Notes under the pieces: generated by a model | Databases searched by the model: none | What the model was told of the DNA's origin: nothing | The model's input: only the letters and a program-made list of their open reading frames with translations | Program-made: the position numbers and the translations under genes | Shown here: positions 33,142 through 37,436 of the stretch, in pieces | Numbering within the stretch: the stretch's first letter is position 1 | How the letters are laid out: each line of letters opens with the position of its first letter | Assembly: GCA_007692455.1 (NCBI GenBank) | Contig: RECC01000030.1 | Span: 1 to 37,436 of the forward strand | DNA: 37,436 nucleotides | Direction of reading: 5' to 3' | Origin: Alkalibacterium sp. | GTDB taxonomy: Bacteria; Bacillota; Bacilli; Lactobacillales; Carnobacteriaceae_A

Positions 33142-33693
33142 TTGATAAACAACGTCGTACTAGTAGGCAGATTAACTAAAGATGCCGAACTTCGTTACAC
33201 AGGTAGTGGCATTGCTGTTGCATCCTTTACCGTCGCAGTTGAACGTCCATACACCAATGCACAAGGTGAGAAAGAAACTGACTTTATAAATTGTGTGGCA
33301 TGGAGAAAAACTGCAGAAATTATTTCCAACTTTACTCGTAAAGGGTCGTTAGTTGGAGTAACCGGTAGAATGCAGACAAGAAACTATACGAATAACGAAG
33401 GAAGAAAAGTATATATAACGGAAGTCGTCTGTGAAAACTTCCAGATGCTTGAACCTAAATCTGTTACAGAAAAACGTGCACAGAATGACGGAGCAAACTC
33501 TGGTGGGGGCTATTCGAATAGTTCGAACAATTCAAATTATTCCAATAACTCAAATAATTCAGGCTACTCTCAAAAAACCAATCAAGCTCCGAAAAACAAT
33601 CAAAGCAATTATGCGAATTTTGATGAGGATCCATTCCAAAGCAAGTCGAATGATGACTCTATCGATATCTCAGATGACGATTTACCATTTTGA
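33142..33693 (+). CDS. ssb: Single-stranded DNA-binding protein
   Basis: A 183-residue protein that coats single-stranded DNA in replication and repair. The start is TTG at 33142 ([20 protein letters not shown]) with AAAGGAG before it. The OB fold covers about 1-108 ([30 protein letters not shown]). A Ser/Asn/Gly-rich linker follows at about 118-165 ([15 protein letters not shown]). The tail ends DISDDDLPF, the conserved tip that binds partner proteins. It lies between rpsF and rpsR, as in Bacillus. Confidence 0.98.
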   Translation: MINNVVLVGRLTKDAELRYTGSGIAVASFTVAVERPYTNAQGEKETDFINCVAWRKTAEIISNFTRKGSLVGVTGRMQTRNYTNNEGRKVYITEVVCENFQMLEPKSVTEKRAQNDGANSGGGYSNSSNNSNYSNNSNNSGYSQKTNQAPKNNQSNYANFDEDPFQSKSNDDSIDISDDDLPF

Positions 33694-33718
33694 TTCAAGA
33701 TAAAAGGAGGATTATAAC

Positions 33719-33952
33719 ATGGCTGGACGCAGAGGCGGAAAGAAGCGCCGTAAGGTAGATTTCTTCGCAGCAAATCATATCGAATATATCGACTATAAAG
33801 ATATCGATTTGTTAAAACGTTTCATTTCAGAACGAGGTAAAATTTTACCACGTCGTGTAACTGGAACATATGCAAAAAACCAACGTAAATTAACAAAAGC
33901 AATTAAACGTGCTCGTATCATGGGCTTGTTGCCATTTGTTACTGAAGAATAA
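33719..33952 (+). CDS. rpsR: Ribosomal protein bS18
   Basis: A 77-residue basic protein of the small subunit, partner of S6. The ATG at 33719 follows [47 protein letters not shown] is the family core, and the end [11 protein letters not shown] is typical. It is last in its operon, followed by a terminator. Confidence 0.98.
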   Translation: MAGRRGGKKRRKVDFFAANHIEYIDYKDIDLLKRFISERGKILPRRVTGTYAKNQRKLTKAIKRARIMGLLPFVTEE

Positions 33953-33967
33953 AAATTAAACTTGTTG

Positions 33968-34002
33968 AGCTGTGGCAGTCAAATTAACTGTTACAGCTTT
34001 TT
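33968..34002 (+). terminator. Terminator after rpsR
   Basis: AGCTGTGGCAGT (33968-33979) pairs with ACTGTTACAGCT (33987-33998), including two G-U pairs, followed by TTTTTC. Confidence 0.88.
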
Positions 34003-34016
34003 CTATTTTATAAAAG

Positions 34017-34032
34017 TGTTTCACGTGAAACA
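34017..34032. promoter_or_regulatory. parS site 2
   Basis: TGTTTCACGTGAAACA, identical to the site at 33090. The palindrome extends outward (AGTG...CACT). It lies between the rpsR terminator and the gdpP promoter, two bases before the -35 box. Confidence 0.95.
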
Positions 34033-34034
34033 CT

Positions 34035-34063
34035 TTGCACTTAAACAGTATCTCTTATAGAAT
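34035..34063 (+). promoter_or_regulatory. Putative gdpP promoter
   Basis: TTGCAC (34035-34040), a 17-bp spacer and TAGAAT (34058-34063), next to parS site 2. Confidence 0.6.
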
Positions 34064-34119
34064 CAGAAATTAAATAATGATAGAATAAGGGAAATAAAGA
34101 GTGCGCTAAAGGAGAACTT

Positions 34120-36114
34120 ATGAATAATAAAGGTAAGGAAGATAATCTTCCGAAATTTATGAATCATCCCTCTTTACGTTTACTGCTGATTTTTGCGTTA
34201 TCGATTCAGCTGATTATGACCCTACTTAGTTTTACAGCCTATATCTGGCTGGGAGTTCTCATGCTCATACTATTTTTCCTGACATTGGTCATTATATGGA
34301 AACTGGGTTCCGCTTATTTTGAGGAATTGAATGAGTATATCCTTAACCTTTCTTATAAGATTAAGAGAGGTGAAAAGGAAGCGTTAATTAAAATGCCAAT
34401 GGGGATTTTACTGCTGGATGAAGATGGGCAGATAGAATGGCTGAATCCATACATGCAGACCCAGCTGGCTAAAGAGGATAATGTTCTAGGTGAACCTCTG
34501 AAAGATATTCACGAGGAACTAGCTGAGCTGTACCATTCTGAAGACAAGAACAATAGTCTTGTTGAATGGAAGGACAGTATTTATCAGGTAACGGTTCAAA
34601 AAGATATTGCTGCAATTTATCTGATGGACATAACCGATTATGCCACCATTAAAGAAGAATATGAGGAAGCGCGGCCGGTAGTGGGCTGGCTGTTTCTTGA
34701 TAACTATGATGAAATCACACAAGGTCTCGATGACCGCGGAGTTTCTGGCTTTGACAGCATGTTGACAACCTATTTCTCGAACTGGGGAAGACAGCATGGT
34801 ATTTTCTATAAGCGTGTATCCGATGACCGCTACTTCGTTCTTTTAAATCGAAAAGAGCTGAAGCGTCTGGAAAAAGAGAAGTTCAATATTATTGATAACA
34901 TCAGAGAACGTACATCCAAACGGAACTTGCCTCTGACTATCAGTATCGGATTGGCTTACGGTGAAGAAACATTCGACAAGCTGGCTGATCTGGCACAGAA
35001 TAACCTGGATCTTGCTTTGGGACGCGGTGGCGACCAAGCCATCGTCAAGGAAGTTAATGAAGAGCCTCGCTACTATGGAGGAAAAACAAACCCAATGGAG
35101 AAACGGACACGTGTTAGATCCCGAATGATTAGTCAGGCAATGCAGAAGTTGATGAAAGACAGTGAACAAGTCTTTGTCATGGGGCATAAAAATCCCGACC
35201 TGGATGCCATAGGCTCATCACTGGGTATAGCGCGTATTGCCATGATGCTCAAGAAAACAGTCTATGTCGTTATCGATGAAGAAGACTTGAGCCATGACGT
35301 CATGAAACTCATGGAAGAATTGGAAAAACACGAACAGGTGCACAAGAACATCATTTCACCTGCAGAAGCTGAAAAGCGCATCAGCGGGTATGATATTGTG
35401 ATTCTTGTGGACCACCACAAGCCGGTATTGTCGATTGCACCTAATTTACTGAAGAAGACTAAAAAGAATATCGTTATAGACCACCACCGCAGAGGAGAGG
35501 AATTTACAGAAAATCCAATGCTCGTCTATATCGAACCGTATGCGTCTTCTACAGCCGAACTAATTACCGAATTATTCGAATACGTCTCAACAGACGGCGA
35601 TCCGATTAACCGAATTGAAGCTACTGCAATGCTTGGTGGGATTGTGGTCGACACCAACAACTTCAGTCTACGGACTGGCTCACGAACTTTTGATGCTGCA
35701 AGTTACCTTCAGTCAGTAGGGGCTAACTCAACTATGATTCAGCGAATGTTGAAAGAAGCTCCTGAAAACTATCTTCAGCGCAGCCGCTTGATTGAAACAC
35801 TTGATTTCATCAAGGAAGGTGTGGCCATTGCTCAGGGTGATGATGATACAATCTACCAGTCAGTCACATCCGCACAGACAGCTGATACAATGCTGAGTAT
35901 GTCAGGTGTTGAAGCTGCTTTTGTTGTGACGAGACGGTCGGAGGAGATGGTCGGAATCAGCGCACGAAGCTTAGGTAAAATAAACGTTCAGATTATTATG
36001 GAAAAAATGGGTGGCGGTGGACATCTGTCCAATGCAGCTACTCAGATTGACGGGAAGTCTGTACAGGAAGTAATAGAAGAATTAAAAGAAGTAATATCTG
36101 CTCAACTCGATTAA
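34120..36114 (+). CDS. gdpP: Cyclic-di-AMP phosphodiesterase GdpP
   Basis: A 664-residue membrane enzyme that breaks c-di-AMP to pApA and so affects osmotic and cell-wall homeostasis. The ATG follows AAAGGAG. Two membrane segments (about 17-37 and 40-60) precede a PAS domain (about 88-175) and a degenerate GGDEF domain (about 185-310). The catalytic DHH domain has MGHKNPDLDAIGSS (354-367), DHH at 431-433 and IDHHRR at 453-458. DHHA1 near the C terminus has MGGGGHLSNAATQ. Length agrees with Bacillus GdpP/YybT (about 660). rplI follows 29 bases downstream, the conserved gdpP-rplI-dnaB order. Confidence 0.97.
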   Translation: MNNKGKEDNLPKFMNHPSLRLLLIFALSIQLIMTLLSFTAYIWLGVLMLILFFLTLVIIWKLGSAYFEELNEYILNLSYKIKRGEKEALIKMPMGILLLDEDGQIEWLNPYMQTQLAKEDNVLGEPLKDIHEELAELYHSEDKNNSLVEWKDSIYQVTVQKDIAAIYLMDITDYATIKEEYEEARPVVGWLFLDNYDEITQGLDDRGVSGFDSMLTTYFSNWGRQHGIFYKRVSDDRYFVLLNRKELKRLEKEKFNIIDNIRERTSKRNLPLTISIGLAYGEETFDKLADLAQNNLDLALGRGGDQAIVKEVNEEPRYYGGKTNPMEKRTRVRSRMISQAMQKLMKDSEQVFVMGHKNPDLDAIGSSLGIARIAMMLKKTVYVVIDEEDLSHDVMKLMEELEKHEQVHKNIISPAEAEKRISGYDIVILVDHHKPVLSIAPNLLKKTKKNIVIDHHRRGEEFTENPMLVYIEPYASSTAELITELFEYVSTDGDPINRIEATAMLGGIVVDTNNFSLRTGSRTFDAASYLQSVGANSTMIQRMLKEAPENYLQRSRLIETLDFIKEGVAIAQGDDDTIYQSVTSAQTADTMLSMSGVEAAFVVTRRSEEMVGISARSLGKINVQIIMEKMGGGGHLSNAATQIDGKSVQEVIEELKEVISAQLD

Positions 36115-36143
36115 CACATTAATTAGAGAAGGAGAATGCTACG

Positions 36144-36593
36144 ATGGAAGTTATTCTATTAAAGGATGTCAAAGGAACCGGTAAAAAAGGTGAAACAAAA
36201 AATGTTTCCGATGGATACGCCAATAACTTTTTGATTAAAAGAGGTCTAGCCAAAGAGGCAACATCCTCAGCCAAAAAAGAACTGAACATGAAGAAAAAGG
36301 CAGAACAGCGCGAAGAACAGGAAATACTGGAAGAAGCGAAAAAAGAAAAAGAAATTCTGGAAGAAAATCCGATTGAACTTAAGGAAAAAGCTGCAGAGGA
36401 CGGGCGTCTGTTCGGTTCAGTAACCACCAAGCAGATTGCCAAAGAAATCGAGAAGCAGTTAAACATTAAAGTGGATAAGCGTAAAATTGATCAGGCTATA
36501 CCAATGCGCTCTGTTGGTACTCAGACTGTAAAAATTAAGCTTCACAAAAAAGTTACAGCTGAAGTGACTATACGTGTACTTGCGTTAGACTAG
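36144..36593 (+). CDS. rplI: Ribosomal protein bL9
   Basis: A 149-residue large-subunit protein with two RNA-binding ends and a long connecting helix. The ATG follows GAAGGAG. The N-terminal signature [36 protein letters not shown] is intact; the helical middle is Lys/Glu-rich; the C-terminal domain has [15 protein letters not shown] terminator and parS site 3 follow. Confidence 0.98.
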   Translation: MEVILLKDVKGTGKKGETKNVSDGYANNFLIKRGLAKEATSSAKKELNMKKKAEQREEQEILEEAKKEKEILEENPIELKEKAAEDGRLFGSVTTKQIAKEIEKQLNIKVDKRKIDQAIPMRSVGTQTVKIKLHKKVTAEVTIRVLALD

Positions 36594-36614
36594 ATTCAAT
36601 ATTATACGATAAAG

Positions 36615-36647
36615 AAAGAGATGGCTCATAGGAGTCATCTCTTTTTA
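36615..36647 (+). terminator. Terminator after rplI
   Basis: AAAGAGATG (36615-36623) pairs with CATCTCTTT (36636-36644), with inner CTC/GAG pairs and a five-T run. Confidence 0.9.
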
Positions 36648-36649
36648 AA

Positions 36650-36665
36650 TGTTTCACGTGAAACA
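36650..36665. promoter_or_regulatory. parS site 3
   Basis: TGTTTCACGTGAAACA, a third perfect copy, starting a few bases after the T run of the rplI terminator. Confidence 0.95.
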
Positions 36666-36756
36666 ATAATAAACATGTGTTCCCTTATATACTTTTAACT
36701 TCATATGAGGTAAAATATAGGAACAGTTTATATACAGCAAAGGAGTCAAACGAATA

Positions 36757-37436
36757 ATGGAAATGTCAGGAGATCGCTTACCTCCACAAAATATAGAGGC
36801 TGAACAGTCTGTCCTGGGATCAATTTTATTGAATCCTGAAGCACTGATTTCAGCCATGGAATTTATTGAAGCTGACGATTTCTATCGTCGGGCTCATCAG
36901 CTTATTTTCCAGGTCATGGTGGAATTGAATGAACGAAATGAAGCAATAGACGTCGTTACCATCGCCAACGGTCTGGAAGCGAAAAAGCTAATTGATGATG
37001 TGGGTGGAACCCCTTATCTGGCCGAGCTGGCAGGAGCTGTACCGACTTCAGCAAACGTGGAGTATTATTCCAAGATAGTTGAAGAACGCTCTATTTTAAG
37101 AAAGCTGATTCAGACCGCTACTGATATTGCCTCAAAAGGCTTTCAGGAAGCAGACAATGTCCCGAATCTACTAGATGAAGCTGAACGTAAAATTCTGGAA
37201 GTTTCTGAGAAAAGAAGCCGAAGTGGCTTTGTCTCAATTGAATCTGTTTTAAGAGAAACTATAAATAATATTGATGAACTGTTCCAAAATGATGATGAGA
37301 TAACCGGACTGTCTACAGGATACAAAATGCTTGATCAGATGACTGCCGGCCTGCATGAAGATGAGCTGATTATTCTGGCTGCCCGTCCCGGCGTAGGGAA
37401 AACAGCTTTCGCATTGAATGTGGCTCAGAATATCGG
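36757..37436 (+). CDS. dnaB: Replicative DNA helicase DnaB (5' part, cut by window end)
   Basis: The first 226 residues of the hexameric helicase that unwinds the fork. The ATG at 36757 follows AAAGGAG; the protein begins MEMSGDRLPPQNIEAEQSVL. The N-terminal DnaB domain (about 10-110) has LGSILLNPEAL and DFYRRAHQLIF. The linker and start of the RecA-like domain have TGYKMLDQMTAGLHEDELIILAARPG, and Walker A appears as ARPGVGKTAF near the edge. The gene runs past the window. Confidence 0.96.
   Translation, partial: MEMSGDRLPPQNIEAEQSVLGSILLNPEALISAMEFIEADDFYRRAHQLIFQVMVELNERNEAIDVVTIANGLEAKKLIDDVGGTPYLAELAGAVPTSANVEYYSKIVEERSILRKLIQTATDIASKGFQEADNVPNLLDEAERKILEVSEKRSRSGFVSIESVLRETINNIDELFQNDDEITGLSTGYKMLDQMTAGLHEDELIILAARPGVGKTAFALNVAQNI

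Overview
This window is the replication-origin region of a low-GC Gram-positive chromosome. The gene order rpmH-rnpA-yidC-jag on one side, then dnaA-dnaN-yaaA-recF-gyrB-gyrA, rpsF-ssb-rpsR, gdpP, rplI and dnaB on the other, is the classical Firmicutes origin layout. The LPXTG pili with class C sortases, the trehalose PTS operon and the acidic proteins fit Lactobacillales. A Carnobacteriaceae-type organism, possibly halo- or alkaliphilic, is my best guess but is not proven by the sequence.

Layout: (1) 1-2.9 kb: a secreted NodB polysaccharide deacetylase with three LysM domains, and an M50 (site-2-protease-like) membrane metalloprotease. (2) 2.9-7.4 kb: a trehalose locus, with treR divergent from treP-treC, a tre operator, a promoter and a cre-like site. 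(3) 7.5-8.8 kb: folC. (4) 9.0-16.9 kb: a pilus operon. It has a strong promoter and a roughly 500-nt leader that is almost devoid of G, then a large adhesin (LPETG), a backbone pilin (YPKN and LPETG) and two class C sortases. (5) 16.9-20.5 kb: a palindrome array, a 54-residue membrane protein, jag, yidC, rnpA, a 205-bp element with inverted-repeat ends, and rpmH. (6) 20.5-22.5 kb: DnaA-box clusters on both sides of dnaA (oriC). (7) 22.5-30.4 kb: dnaN, a second palindrome array, then the yaaA-recF-gyrB-gyrA unit. (8) 30.4-32.6 kb: a third palindrome array and a CstA-family transporter. (9) 32.6-37.4 kb: rpsF-ssb-rpsR, gdpP, rplI and the start of dnaB, with three perfect parS sites in the gaps.

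How it works together: DnaA binds the box clusters around its own gene. DnaN, RecF, gyrase, SSB and DnaB supply the replication machinery. The parS sites recruit a ParB/Noc-type protein that is encoded outside the window. RnpA, YidC and Jag serve tRNA processing, membrane insertion and RNA binding near the cell wall. GdpP lowers c-di-AMP. The pilus operon builds a covalent surface fibre. Genes left of oriC on the minus strand and right of it on the plus strand run with replication; the pilus operon, treR, the deacetylase and cstA run against it.

The most unusual content is not in the genes. It is the G-depleted pilus leader, the 205-bp inverted-repeat element between rnpA and rpmH, and three intergenic palindrome arrays (16.9, 23.8 and 30.5 kb), each with its own stem sequence. 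No transposase, phage, CRISPR-cas, tRNA or rRNA gene was seen.
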